Below are positions 44,734 to 58,075 of a stretch of DNA of 64,000 nt, piece after piece (position 1 is the first letter of the stretch; every line of letters starts with the position of its first letter). A program made the position numbers and the translations under genes. Source of the stretch: Sesamum alatum (taxonomy: Eukaryota; Streptophyta; Magnoliopsida; Lamiales; Pedaliaceae); assembly GCA_034509735.1 (NCBI GenBank), contig JACGWO010000001.1, positions 34,103,966-34,167,965 of the forward strand. Reading direction: 5' to 3'. The notes under the pieces were generated by a model. It worked only from the letters and a program-made list of their open reading frames with translations, did not search any database and was not told where the DNA came from.

Positions 44734-46237
44734 TGAAGGACAAGCGGATCCGCCCGGAAGCGCGAGCGGAAGCGAGAAAGCGTGAAAGTACGCAAATTTA
44801 AATAATTTAAATAAACGTGATCCCAAGGGGTATACTCTTGGGTGCTCAACCGGGCGTTCGATGTAGGATGTATTAATATTTAAACACATATATAGCACAT
44901 AGGGCATAGATGAAATGTTAAATCTACAAAAGTGTAATAAATCGTTACCTTTGTAGATTTTCACATGCGGGCGGCTACTTACGTTGTTCCTTCTCCGGAA
45001 TGTTCACTAAATCCAAACGTATGGATTCTCTAAAGGTGATCTACACCACACCGGAAGTGAAACACACGTTCTCCTTGCTAGAAGAAAACGGGTTTGTGAA
45101 GGAATCGGTTTAAGAGAATAAACACTATGAATTAGTGTTCTCTTAAACCTACTTTGTTCTTCCTTTCGATCCAAGATCAAGTGAAAAACACAAGTGGGAG
45201 AGGAGAGAGTGGCCGAGAGTTAGAGGGAGACAGGAGGCCGAATTTTGTCTTCTCTTTTCCTAGAAAAGATGAATTATGATTCACTTACACAAGGTGTTGT
45301 ATATACTCATATATTACATAATTAATGTGATTATTGGAATGTGTCTAGGTTCATCCAAGGATGTCTAGATACATCCCAATCAATCACCATTAATTCTTCA
45401 ATTAAGCCTACTAACTTTTAAGGTATGATCAAATCATACCAAAAGGGAAGGGTTTGATTGGAGTTGATTTGTCTCTTACCAAAAGAGACAAGTCAACCGC
45501 CACCTTGCATGGAACATGACTGAATTTTGCTTCCTCCAAGGGAGCATTTTCCGTCATGCTCAATATGGGAAGAAGTCCAACTTCTTCCTATTCCAAAATA
45601 GGAATTAATTCTCCTCTCGGGTCAAAATTTAACGGACCGGGTTTTATTGTAATCTAATTACGACGAACGCAAAATTAAGTCCAATTTAATGTCCATTTAA
45701 ATTATTCCCGTTGGTCTTTTAACCCAATCAAAAGATCCAACATCTCGACTTTTCATAATTATCGATAAATCCAATTTATCGATTAAACGAGGGCCCGATA
45801 CAATATCGGCCCGTCCATCTAACGGACTATCCTTAAGTAATCCAATTACTTATTTATCCTTCGAGATTGAATACAAGTCAATCACTCAACCTTCTCGGTG
45901 ATTTGTGTGTGACCCTTTAGGTTCACCCTTAGCTAGACTTGGGCCTGTATCCCACAAGGGCCCGTTACCATTGGTGGCCGTCTAGCAACGGCCCATGACA
46001 CTAGAGACTAGGTGAATGTTGGCGTGAACATTTAGGCGCCGATTCCGTACGGGTACGGTCCTTTGGTCTACAATCTCCCGGCCTTAGTCTAGGATATGGA
46101 ATTCGGCGGCGTTCCCATCCTTGACTAGGCATCTATGCTAATACTTGAGACTGCGCATACTTCATTGCATCGACACAGGAAACCATTCCCTGTTCGACCA
46201 ACCACTGTGGCCACAGCTTTAAACAGCATGAACATAT
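44734..46237 (-). mobile_element. LTR-C, copia-type LTR fragment in CACTA-3
   Basis: Starts TGAAGGACAAGCGGATCC and is collinear with Copia-A's LTR (1596 onward), with a conserved GAATGTGTCTAGGTTCATCC block near 45336. It stops at 46237 where LTR-D begins. The missing part does not resume after LTR-D within the window. Confidence 0.8.
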
Positions 46238-48371
46238 TGAAACGTTATGTGGATCATACCGGGAGATGAACGCAAATAGCGGAAGCGCGAAAGATTGCAT
46301 AATAAAAAATTGCAAAGCATAATTAAACGAAATTTAAAGCATGCATCACATACATAACCGGATCAAGGGTGTGCCCTTGATTCTCCCGGGCGTTCGGTGT
46401 ATCTCATGTTCAATAAAACACAACATGGAGGCCATAGAATTAGAACCAAAATTCATAATTAAAGAACCTATCTGGTTGTAGTTTTGTCTTCGTTCGGCTA
46501 CATGCATTGTTCCCCATTTACACCAAGATCTCAAGAAGAGACCCTCTAAATCATCTCACTCGCTATACCGGAAAGCAAAAGAACCCTTGTGCTAGCAAGA
46601 AATTATTTGGGGAGAAGAGATATCGATACACGCTATCAATTAACGCAATCAATGTCTCTTATGTTCTAGTTTGAATAAATCAAGAAAAAACAAAGTAGAA
46701 TTCTTGGAGAGTGAGCAAGAGGATGGACGAATTCCTTGAGGAATTGTGAGAGATGAGAGTTGTAGAGATTAGTGTGTGTGTGTGTGTGTGTGTTTGAGTA
46801 TTTATAAAAGATGGAATTTCCTATTCCTTCTCAAACTCTTTTAAAAAGACACACTTTGACTAGGATTTGACTAGGTCAAAATCCTAGTCAAACTAGGCTT
46901 TGATTAAGTTAAATTAATCATGGTCTTCATCTCACCAATCCCTTGATCAAATCTTGTCCATCCATTTGATTGGCTTTATGGAATGGACCCCATTTAATTC
47001 TAAATTAAATAATCCCATGGACTTTATATTAAAATCCTATTTAATATACAAGCCCATTAATTTAATTAATGGAATGGACTTTATTTAATTCTAAATTAAA
47101 TAGTCCCATGGACTTTATATTAAATCCTATTTAATATACCAACCCCATAATTAATTCACCCTTTTAATCTAATTAAAAGGAAGCCCATGCTTCATAAAAT
47201 CCATAAATCTAATTTATGAACTCAAGCCAATTATTCCAAATAATCCATCGAGGCATTGAATCTCCAAGAAGTATAAATTTAATTCTATTAAATTAAACCT
47301 TCTCCCGGAATTAATTCCAAATAAATTCCCTTTCATTTGGTGTAGCGTGTGACTCTTTAGGTTCACCTTTCAGCTAGACTTGGACCTACTTCTTGTTATT
47401 CCATAACCAAAATAGTCTGTTACCATGGTGACCATCTAGCAATGGTCCATGGTACTAGAGACTAGGTGAATATGTGGTGTGAACATTTAGGCTCCGAGTT
47501 ACATGCAGGTACGGTCCTACCGTCGCTCGATACGTACGGGTATGTTCCTACTGTCGCCTGTCTCCCGGCCTTTAGTCTAGGGCATGGAATTGGGCATCGG
47601 TTCCTATCCTTGACTAGCATCTATGCTTAATGCTCGAGATAGGTTTAACTCGACATAGGAAATCCTTTCCCACTACATCAAGTGCTATGGCCATAGACTT
47701 TGTGAGTCTAAACCATCTCCGAGCGCATAGAAATCTCCCTGTCATATCCTTTGACAGGGACAGATCCTATCTTGGAATACACCATTCTTACATACTCCGA
47801 CTGCACTGGACGAGCTTAGATGACCATGTAATATAACCGGTCAAATTTCACCAGATCCAAGATACAGCCTTAGTATGTAGGGGACTGGCGTGATCCTCAA
47901 GTCCGAGGACTCATCCCATACTATCGGAATCGGAATACGAGTCATACCGACCAAGCCGAGTGGCTTCCATATGACGATTTCACGAGTCACCTCAGTCGGC
48001 CGCTCCCCAGCAAGCCGACCCACTAACACTGCTTAGACGATCCTCGTCACCCGTCGATGAAACACAACAGCAGATGCTTAGTGCAAGTCTCAAGGGGATT
48101 CTCGATGCCCTGTCTCGAGATTCCTTTGATTTGGAGTATTTCAGACCGATTTGGTGAAACTGATTTCATGAACCTACCTCCAAATGTAGTTCCAATTTTC
48201 CGAAATATTATTTCAGTCTGTGGGCGTTTGTTGTGATAAGCAGTAAGTACAACAAACTCATTGCCTATGAATCCTTACTACATTCATTAACATAATATTA
48301 CTTGTTCACAGATTGACGAATGGTTCTCAGAACAGCCAATACCATTGACTTTCTGGTCACCTATTCTAACA
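46238..48371 (-). mobile_element. LTR-D, 3' LTR of a minus-strand copia-type element (2,134 bp)
   Basis: Plus strand starts TGAAACGTTATGTGG and ends CACCTATTCTAACA. On the minus strand a polypurine tract (CAAGTGGGAGAT) at 48372-48384 immediately precedes it, so it is a 3' LTR. A (GT)n run lies at 46768-46793. Confidence 0.85.
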
Positions 48372-51137
48372 ATCTCCCACTTGAGCATTAAGTCAATTAC
48401 CCCCTTTGTTCAGAATCCTCTGAGTATGAGTAATCTACGATATCGACTAAGGTATTGTGAGTCCGTTTATATTTCCTTGCGAAGCAATACGGTCTAACCG
48501 TGTTATCTCTATCCACCATTGCCTCCTAGAGATGGTGATTGTCTAAGAATATTTTCGTGGATCTTGTGATGAGATCTCGTGCCAATACTCCCATAGCCAA
48601 GTTGCCTGCCATATAGGCAAACATGGCTTGACCGTGCTAGGCGCCATGTCCATCCTATGGACGCGGTCTTCATCAGTGACCACTATCCGATGCACTCGTC
48701 ATTGGGCCTGACTGTACATACCTTTGAGACTAACTGGTTTTTCATTTATTCTCTGGAAGCTAGTATCGCTTTAGCCTTCCAAAGCAACTCTCAACAGACG
48801 GTGCATCATGAACCCATCTTTAGTCCTTATTCAAGTACTAAGGATCGTTCTTGATTGTTGTCTTCAACCCCTCAGTGCCGTTGCCGATTTCTGTTGAGTC
48901 ATGCAAGAAGCACACTCAACATCGGTTCCTATGCACTGAGTAAACATATCGTATGTTTGCCCAGGGTTAAGACGTAGAGGATACTCAACATCCAAGCCTT
49001 CTCATTAGTCCACCATGACGAAGTCTTGAATGGCTTGATGCTTTATTCATAGTATCTAAGTTTTCTCATCAGTCTTACCATGACTGAGTCTCGAACAACT
49101 TGTCCCTCTACATATCTGTGTTTTCTCATCAGTCTACCATGACTGAGTTTTTGAAAAACTCAATTCATGATATGTATATGGGAATCCTAAAATGTCATGG
49201 AGAATTTTAGTCAGTTACAGTTGTGTTTTAGTGATTCCTAATATCTTGAATTCATCCATGAATCAAGACATTACACACTTAAACACATGGAATACCATTT
49301 CTATTCCCGCTGATCACCTACGTCGTTTAAGACCGAGTCATGCTCCGGTATGAGCTCGTCAAAACGAATATTCCAGTTATGCGGTGTTTCAAACCTTGTT
49401 TGAATTTCCTAGCGGATTCTATGGCTCCTCTCCATAAATCCTACTCCGATCTCCAACATCACGTTCCGCAGGTCATTTGGATTTCTATCCAATTTTGACC
49501 GAACATATCCCAATCACTCGTACCTCTTACGACGTTCAGGTTCGTTCTTAAGGGGACTGGAATATGATCAATTAACTAAGAAATGCGATTAACGTTTAGC
49601 ATTATTCTATCGTAAACCTATACAAACCAGACACGAGTCTAATTTGTCTCCCACTAGTCCCTTGACGCATATAGGATCCTTCTACATGCTCAAGGACTTT
49701 GTCGGGACACAGGCTTGCCAAACCATGGCTCCTTGTGCGTGACTCCTAGCAAAGTGCCACGTTCCTTACGTTGGCAATTTTTGAGTCTACGTCTTCACGG
49801 GCTAAGGTAATTTGGTGAAACTTCGATCAATCTTCGTCCACTGGAGCTCGATCGTTCCCTTTATCAGAGACCGTCATACTTGGCCTTTATAGGAAACGTT
49901 TCATTAAGAATTTCATTCTCAACTGGATGTTCAAGAGCTCCCATTAAATACACGGCCTTTTCGATCCTATCGAAACAGGCTTAATTTTGCAACCATTTAT
50001 GGTTCAGCTCCTTTAGTCTAATTCCCAAACCTCCTACGAGACCTTTAGAGTTTTGAACCCTCTTATGGTCTTGTGTATTAGTAACCTATAGTTGTCTTAT
50101 TGGATCCCTTCCAATAGACTATTTGGCAAGCCTACTTCGTCCAACAAAGTGCTTTGGGACTTTCTTCTTCATAAAAGACTTGTAAATTTAATCGATTCGA
50201 ATTATCTATTTCTAGATTCATCAAACTTTCCAATTTACTTATCTTTTAATAAGAGGAAACATCCTAGCTGTTGCAGATGCCAAATCTGTAAGTTAGTCTT
50301 GCTTAATCCATTTAGATAATTTGAATCTTGAGTATCCATCAACCCTTTATGGGATGGTATTTTAGGAATTTACGTGCAAACACTAGCAAACATGAATCAA
50401 TATTCATTAATTTTGTTGATCAAATATGTATGAAATAAAACCTTTGTCCAACAAAGAGACATACTTTTGATCATGCTAGATTACGTAATTCCTAACATGA
50501 TCATCATTATGGGCCTAACAAGTCTCTAGTCCTTTTCAGCAATGGACCTTGCCATTGTTGAATCCTAAAACTGTTCTTGGCTTTTAAGTCCTTATTCACT
50601 TTCTGCAAACCACCCGCAGATTAGTAACAGGAATGGTATCATATACCAAATAGAGTAAAAGTGATCATGTCAATACTCAATGTCAAATTTTACCTACATT
50701 GGAGAGAGATTTAGGATACTCCCCTTTCCAATGGCCCTCTTTACGGCAGTGAATGCTTACGTTCTTAGAAATCTATGAACTTGACTGCTTGAACTTTTTC
50801 CTCTTTCCTTTACCTCCACCTTGTGTTGTAAAGGAACAACACTTGAAGTGCTTAAGAGTTGATGTCACCTTACCCTTCTTCCTCTTTTGGTGTCTGGCAC
50901 CCTTGCCTTTTGCTTATGGAGGTTGAAGCCTCTCCTACTAGTACCAACGGTGTAGATTTTGCAATCGTTGCCTCGTACTAGGCCAACATAATTACCAACC
51001 TATGAAGATCTTTTCTAAGCTCATCATGTTGATAATTAATGGTTCGTAGGAGGAAGGAAGAGACTGAAGGATCATGTCAATGTACGTCTCTATTTCAAGA
51101 CTGACGTGGAGGTCTTTTGAGCTTCTCCATTAGGGAT
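48372..51137 (-). pseudogene. Degenerate copia-type internal region of the LTR-D element
   Basis: No long frame remains, but the DNA is collinear on the minus strand with Copia-3. The polypurine tract lies at the left. RNase H/RT-type sequence follows (GTCCTTATTCAAGTACTAAGG near 48820 matches the Copia-3 RNase H region). The gag zinc-knuckle and lysine-rich region is near 50730-50950, and further gag to 51130. It is cut at 51138 by a plus-strand LTR. The gag start, primer-binding site and 5' LTR are missing. Confidence 0.7.
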
Positions 51138-52555
51138 TGATAGAATAGGTGACCAGAAAGCCAATAGGTTTTGCAATTTGTAACCTATTCGGCAACTTGA
51201 TGTAAATGTAATATATTATGTGATGAATAAGATGAGTGTTCGTCACCAATGGTACCTTCTTTGTTGCGCTCATCTTACATTTGTTAAAACGGTGTTTAAC
51301 TTGTATCGCAACAAAGCCCACAAACCATGGTTAACAACTCGTGCAGTTGGGCCACGCATTGGAGGGTGGTCGTGAAACCAACTGATTAAGAGTTGGGTCT
51401 GAAACGTTCCAAGTCGAGGACCTCGAGACAGGGCATCGAGAGTCCTATGTAGACTTGCGTCAAGAGTTGTGTTCATTCGATGAGTGCCGTGTTTCATCGG
51501 CGACAGGCGTGGATGCCTACACGATCTTGATGGGTTGGTCTATTGGGGTCGAGCCGACTGGACTGATTCGCAGGGATCATCATATGAAAAGCTTTGGAGG
51601 CTTGGTCGGTATGATTGGTTTTCCCAGGTTTCCGATAGTATGGAGTAATCCTCAGACTTGAGGGATCATGGCAGTCGCGTGCACATGACGGCTGTATCTT
51701 GGATTTGGCAAGAGTAATCATTCTGTAATATGATTATCATAAGCCTTGTCCAGTGCAGTCGGAATGTGTAGCGAGGACAGTGGATTCCAAGAAGAGGATC
51801 CGTCCCCTGTCAGTATGTGACATAGGTAACTCCTATGCACTCGAAGACACGTTCATGCTGTATGAAGCTGTGGCCACAGTGGTTGGTCAAACAGGGAATG
51901 GTTCCCTGTGTCGACGCAATGAAGCATACGTGGTCTCGAGTATTAAGTATAGATGCCTAGTCAAGGATGGGAACCGACGCCCCAATTCCATACCCTAGAT
52001 AAGGCCGGGAGACGGTAGACGGAAGGATCGTACCCGTACGGAATCAGCGCCTAAATTTTCACGCCAATTCACCTAGTCTCTAGTCCCACGGACCGTTGCT
52101 AGACGGCCACCCATGGTAACGGGCACTTGTGGGACACGGGCCCAAGTCTAGCTGAGGGTTAACCTAAAAGGTCACACACAAGTCACCGAGGAAGTTGAGA
52201 GATCGACTTGGAGTCAATCTCGAAGGATAAAATAAGTAATTGGATTACTTAAGGGAAAGTCCATTGGATGGACGGGCAGATATTGTATCGGGCTTTCGTT
52301 TAATCGGTAAATTGGATTTTTGATTAAATATGGAAAGTTGAGACGTTGGATCTTTTAATTGGATTAAAAGATCAACGAGAATAATTTAAATGGATATTAA
52401 ATTGGATTTAATGTTGGGTTCGTCGTAATTGAATTACGATAAAATCCGGTCCGTTAAATTTTACCCGAGAGGAGAAATAATTCCTATTTTGGAATAGGAA
52501 GAAGTTGGACTTCTTCCCTTAATTAAACATGGCCGACATGCTCACTTGGAGGAAA
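51138..52555 (+). mobile_element. 5' LTR of Copia-E, truncated
   Basis: Starts TGATAGAATAGGTGACC and runs in the opposite orientation to LTR-A to LTR-D (the CACTAGAGACTAGG block appears as its complement). At about 52555 the LTR stops and pol sequence begins, so the LTR end, the primer-binding site and gag were deleted. Confidence 0.8.
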
Positions 52556-55334
52556 CAAAAACATTGTTTCCATCCCGGTCCTTGATAAGGATGGATATGA
52601 ATTTACCATCAATAAAAACGGTTTTTTTCATTATCAAAGATGGTATTTCTCATCTGCTTGGTACATTGGTTAACGGTCTGTACATATTTCGACAGTTTAA
52701 TTGGATTATGATCATAATAACGCACAGATATGGCAGCGAGGTTAGGTCATATCCCTAAAGATAGGATAAGAAGGTTGGTGGACTCAAAGAGTCTAGAAAT
52801 AGACGATTTGGATAACCTACCGACCTGCGAATCCTGTCTGAAGGGAAAGATGACCAAGAAACCCTTTGTTGGACAAAGTACGCTAGCCAATGGTCTGTTT
52901 GATTTGATCCATACAGATGTCTGTGGTCCACTAAATACTCAGGCTAGAGCTGGGTACTCGTACTTCATAACCTTTACCGATGATCACTCACGGTATAGTT
53001 ATGTTTACCTGATGAGGTACAAGTCTGAAGCCTTTGGAAGGCCTAAGGAATACAGACTTGAAGTAGAGAACCAAACCAGTCGAAAGATCAAAGCCATTCG
53101 GTCGGACCGAGGTGGAGAGTATTTGAGTGGTGAGTTTACTGATTATCTAAAAGAGAATGGGATTCTCTCTCAGTGGACCACTCCTGGAACACCACAACTT
53201 AATGGTGTGTCTGAAAGGAGGAATCGGACCTTGTTGGACATGGTCCGATCTATGATGAGTTTTACCGAACTTTCCCTTTCCTTCTAAGGATACGCTCTTC
53301 AGACGGCGACCAAAGTTTTGAACTTGGCGCCATCTAAGACGGTATCCCAGACGCCATATGAGATATGGCATGGCAAGCCTGCCTCCTACAAATACTTGAA
53401 AGTGTGGGGTTGCCCTGGATATGTCAAGAGATTAGTCGGAGATAAACTGGACTTGAGGTCTAGCTTATGCAGGTTCATCGGTTATTCGAAAGAAACTGCG
53501 GGGTATTATTTCTATGATCCCTCCGAGCAAAAGGTTTTTGTCTCGTGAAACGTAGTGTTCTTCAAAAAGAGTTTTCCATCGGATACTCGACGCGATGAGG
53601 TGCTCCTTGAGGAATCAAGTGAGGCATCCCATGAGGCGGTAGTGACATCTGAGCCAGTAGTTCCCACTGATATTGTTCCAGTCCTCCGTAGGTCGGCCAG
53701 AGTATCCCATGCATCTGATAGGTATGGATTTCTGGGCCTGACCGGTCAGTTGCATAATGATCCAAAGACATACGGAGAAGCGATGTCGGACATGGATTCG
53801 GACAAGTGGCTTGAGGCCATTAAATCCGAGATGGACTCGATGGGTACAAACAAGGTTTGGAACCTAGTAGATCCACCCAAAGGGGTTAAACCCGTAGGGT
53901 GTAAATGGGTCTACAAACGTAAGCTTGGAGCTGACGGGGAGGTTCCAACCTTCAAAGCCAGGCTTGTGGTGAAAGGTTACACTCAACGACCCGGGGTCGA
54001 TTTTGAGGAAACTTATTCGCCCGTAGCAATGGCCAAGTCCATTCAAATACTGCTTGCCATAGCAGCATGGTATGACTATGAAATATGATAGATGGACGTG
54101 AAAATGGCCTTCCTCAATGGTTTTGTAGAGGAAGAAATCTATATGGATCAGCCGGAAGGTTTCACAACTGTTGGAGAAGAGCAGAAGGTCTGCCGTCTCC
54201 AAAGGTCCATCTATAGCCTCAAACAAGCTTCCCTAAGCTGGAACATACGTTTTGATGAAGTCATACGGGGATATGATTTCATCAAGAATGAGTCCGATCC
54301 TTGTGTATACAAGAAGATCAGTGGGAGCTCAGTTGCGTTTCTGGTGCTTTACGTGGATGACATCTTGCTCATTTGGAATGATGCTAAGATGTTGGGTACC
54401 ACTAAAGCTTGGTTGTCAATACAATTTTCCATGAAGGATATGGGCGAGGCATCCTACATCCTTGGCATCAAGATCTACAGGGATAGATCTAGAAGGATGT
54501 TAGGAATGGCCCAGTCCTCGTATATTGAGAAAGTCTTGAAGAAATTCAAGATGGGGAACTCAAACGAGGATTCCTTCCTATGAGGCATGGAATTATGCTA
54601 TCCAAGAAGCAGTCTCCTAAGACTGATGAGGAGCTTAAAAGGATGTTGGACATCCCCTATGCTTCAGCCGTAGGCAGCATACAGTATGTTGTTCAGTGCA
54701 CTAGACCTGATGTGGCTTTCGCTTTGAGTGTAACAAGTCGATATCAGTCGTGTGCCGGGGAGGCACACTGGAGTGCAGTCAAGACTATCCTGAAGCACCT
54801 GAAAAGGACTAAGGACATGTTCTTGATCTACGGCGGTGGAGAGTTGATACTAGAAGGCTATAGCGACGCTAGCTTCCAGTCAGATGATGATGATGCCAAG
54901 TCTCAGTATGGATTTGTATTTAGACTAAATGGTGGCGTGGTTACTTGGAAGGGTTCCAAGCAGGCTACCACGGCGGACTCCACCATAGAGTTTTGAATAC
55001 ATAGCGGCTTTGGAAGCTGCTAAGGAGTGGTTTGGTTGATGAGCTACATCCAAGGGTTGGATGTAGTACCTAGCATTGCTAAGCCTATAATTATCTTTTA
55101 TGATAACAACGGGGCGTTAGCGCTAGTAAAGGAACCGAGATCTCATCACGATCTAAGCATATTCTTAGACGCTACCATCTGCTTAGAGAGATGGATAGCA
55201 GGAGTGACGTTCGGTTGGACCGAGTCAGCTCCGCAGAAAACATAGCAGATCCACTTGCTAAGCCCATGTCGCAAGTTGCCCATACTCACCATCTGAATAA
55301 GAGGTTCGAGGTCAATCAGTGATTGGCTTTAGGT
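52556..55334 (+). pseudogene. Copia-E pol pseudogene (integrase, reverse transcriptase, RNase H)
   Basis: Domains run in copia order. GAG-pre-integrase with the zinc finger (RLGHIPKDRIRR and LPTCESCLKGKM) lies at 52730-52880. Integrase follows with catalytic Asp in HTDVCGP, Asp in IRSDRGGEY and Glu in GVSERRNRTLL (52905-53235). RT has WVYKRKLGADGE, KARLVVKGYTQRPGVDFEET and YVDDILLI near 54350, and ends with RNase H (ADSTIEF near 54985). Breaks include stops near 53286, 53546 and 54087, a shift near 54580, and degenerate sequence after 54995. The 5' part with gag and protease is gone. It is inactive. Confidence 0.88.
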
Positions 55335-55545
55335 CAAGTGGGAGATTGTTAGAATAGATGACCAGAAAGCCAATAGGTTTTGCAATTTTGTAACCTATTC
55401 GACAACTTGATGTAAATGTAATATTATTATGTGATGAATAAGATGAGTGTTCGTCACCAATGGTACCTTCTTTATTGCGCTCATCTTACATTTGTTAAAA
55501 TAGTGTTTAACTTATATCGCAACAAAGCCCACAGACCATGGTTAT
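55335..55545 (+). mobile_element. Polypurine tract and start of Copia-E 3' LTR
   Basis: CAAGTGGGAGAT at 55335-55346 precedes the 3' LTR, which starts TGTTAGAATAGATGACC at 55347. The first 200 bp match the 5' LTR start with about ten differences, many of them G/A or C/T. At about 55545 it switches to a different LTR in reverse orientation. Confidence 0.8.
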
Positions 55546-56425
55546 CACCTTTCAGCTAAAATAGTGTTGCGCTCTTTAGGTTCACCTTTCAGCTAAACTT
55601 AGACCTACTTCTTGTTATTCCATAACCAAAGTAGTCCGTTACCATGGGTGGCCATCTAGCAATGGTCCATGGCATCTATGCTTAATGCTCAAGATAGGTT
55701 TAACTCGACGAACGAAATCCTTTCCCATTACATCAAGTGCTATGGCCATAGACTTTGTGAGTCTAAACCATCTCCGAGCGCATAGGAGATCTCGTTGTCA
55801 TATCCTTTGACAGGGGACAGATCTTATCTTGGGATACACCGTTCTTACATACTCCGACTGCACTGGACGAGGCTTATGATGACCATGTAATATAACCGAT
55901 CAAATTTCACCAGATCCAAGATACAACCTTAGTATGTAGGGGACTGCCGTGATCCTTAAGTCCAAGGACTAATCCCGTACTATCGGAACCAGGAATACGA
56001 GTCATACCGACCAAGCCCGAGTGGCTTCCATATGACGATTCCCGTGAGTCACCTCAGTCAGCCGCTCCCCAACAGGCCAACCCACTAACACTGCTTAGAC
56101 GATCCTCGTCACCCGTCGATGAAACATGACAGCAGATGCTTAGTGCAAGTCTCAAGGGGATTCTTGATGCCCTGTCTCAAGATTCCTTTGACTTGGAGTA
56201 TTTTCAGACCGATTTGGCGAAACTGATTTCATGAACCTACCTCCAAGCGTAGTTCCAATTTCCCGAAATGTTACTTCAGTCTGTGGGCGTTTGTTGTGAC
56301 AAGCAGTAAGTAGAACAAACTCATGCCTATGAATCCTTACTACATTCATTAACATAATATTACTTGTTCACAGATTGACGAATGGTTCTCAGAACAGCCA
56401 ATACCATTGACTTTCTGGTCACCTA
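55546..56425 (-). mobile_element. Fragment of a LTR-D-type LTR joined to Copia-E
   Basis: Collinear with 47350-48365 (CTACTTCTTGTTATTCC, CCATAACCAAAGTAGTC), with a block of about 200 bp missing near 55670. It ends in GGTCACCTA just before the LTR at 56426, so its last nine bases are replaced by that insertion. Confidence 0.75.
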
Positions 56426-58075
56426 TGAAAGAAATCGGTGGATCGTCCCGGGAATTGCGCGAATGCGGAAGCGCGATAAAAATAAACATACAAAAATTAA
56501 AGCATGCTTTTAATTTAAAAGAACACGCTCAAGGGGTGTGCCCTTGAGGTTCCCGGGCGTTCGGTGTATCTCATGATCATAAAACATGTAAAGAAATCAT
56601 GGAGGCCATAGAGTAGAAAATTAAAGAGGGACGAAAAATAAAACGAGACCTACCCGTTGTCGTTTTCGTCTTCAACGGCTACTCGCGTTGTTCCCCGTTT
56701 TGCACCGAGATCTCGTTCTTGAGACCCTCGAAATCGTGACACACGATCCACCCACGTATCTTGCACGTCGTGCTAGCAACGAACAAGTGTATATTTTTGG
56801 AGTGGATGAATCAACAACACGTTATCAATTAACGGCATTGATTCATCTAAGTTCTAATGCTCCAAGAACAAAAGAACTAAGAAAAATACTTTCTTGTAGA
56901 GAGAGAGGGGCGGACGAGAGGTGAGGAGGGGAGAGATGAGTGAGTGTTGTGTGTGTGATTTCAAGAATCATCATCCTTCAATTGTTTGGAGGCTAGAGGT
57001 TTATATAGAGGAGGAGTTTAATCATCTTTAAACTCCAACTCTAAGAACTCTAATTTGTCTAGGATTTTGACCTAGTCAAAGTCCTAGTCAAACTAGTGTT
57101 TGACCTAGTCAAACGAATCCTAGCCTTCCATCTCCCCTTTCCATCTCAACCGTTGATTTTAATTTAATGGAATATTTAAATCCCATTAAATATTCCAAAA
57201 GGCTAAAAGAATAAACATAATATAATAAATAAATATTAATATTTATTCTAAGCCCATTAAATCAACCCTTTAATAAATCCTATTTATTAATTTAATTCCC
57301 CTTATCAAATAGAAGGAATTAATTTCTCCAAGAAAATATAGGACCCGATTAAATCTAATTTAATCATTCCTTTACTCCAATATTTAATTCCAAATTAAAT
57401 ACTAAGTGTGTGTGGATAGTGTGTGACTCTTTAGGTTCACCATTCAGCTAGACTTGGTCGGATTCCTAGAATCCGCCCGTTACCATGGGTGGCCATCTAG
57501 CAACGGTCCATGGCACTAGAGACTAGGTGAAATATTCGGGGATGAACATTTAGGCTCTAACAGTACACTTGTCCTTCTATCTTCGGTCTCATCACTTAGG
57601 GTCTAGGGCATGGAAAATGCAGGTACCCATTTTGGACCTAAGTGTCGGTCTGTCCTTACTAAACGCCGCAAGGGAAACATTTCCCTTTTGTTCAGTTACT
57701 GTGACCACATATTTCAGGGACAAGACACAGAGCATACATGAGACTCAACTGTCAATACCTTTTGACAGGAGACAGATCCTTTCTTGGAAACTATTGTCAC
57801 TTTGTACACCCGAGCTGCACTAGACATGACTTATGACTACTCAAGAGTATTTTGACAATCTCTCACCATATATAAGATACAGACCTGATGCACAGGTAAA
57901 CTCAGCAGTTCCTCAAGTCAAAGGACTTGGCCTGTACCGTTGGAACCGGGAATACACGTCATACCTTGCTGACCATACTCAAGGTCCTCCGTAAGATGGT
58001 TCCCGTGAGTCACCTCAGTCAACTGCTTCCTAGCATGCTGACCCACTAACACTGCTTAGACGACCTTCGTCACCC
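56426..58075 (-). mobile_element. 3' LTR of Copia-3, missing its start
   Basis: Starts on the plus strand TGAAAGAAATCGGTGGATCG and is collinear with the solo LTR at 12322 up to the CACCCGT near 58076, where it is joined to pol sequence. Both share the subfamily block GGACGAG and a (GT)-rich region. Confidence 0.85.
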
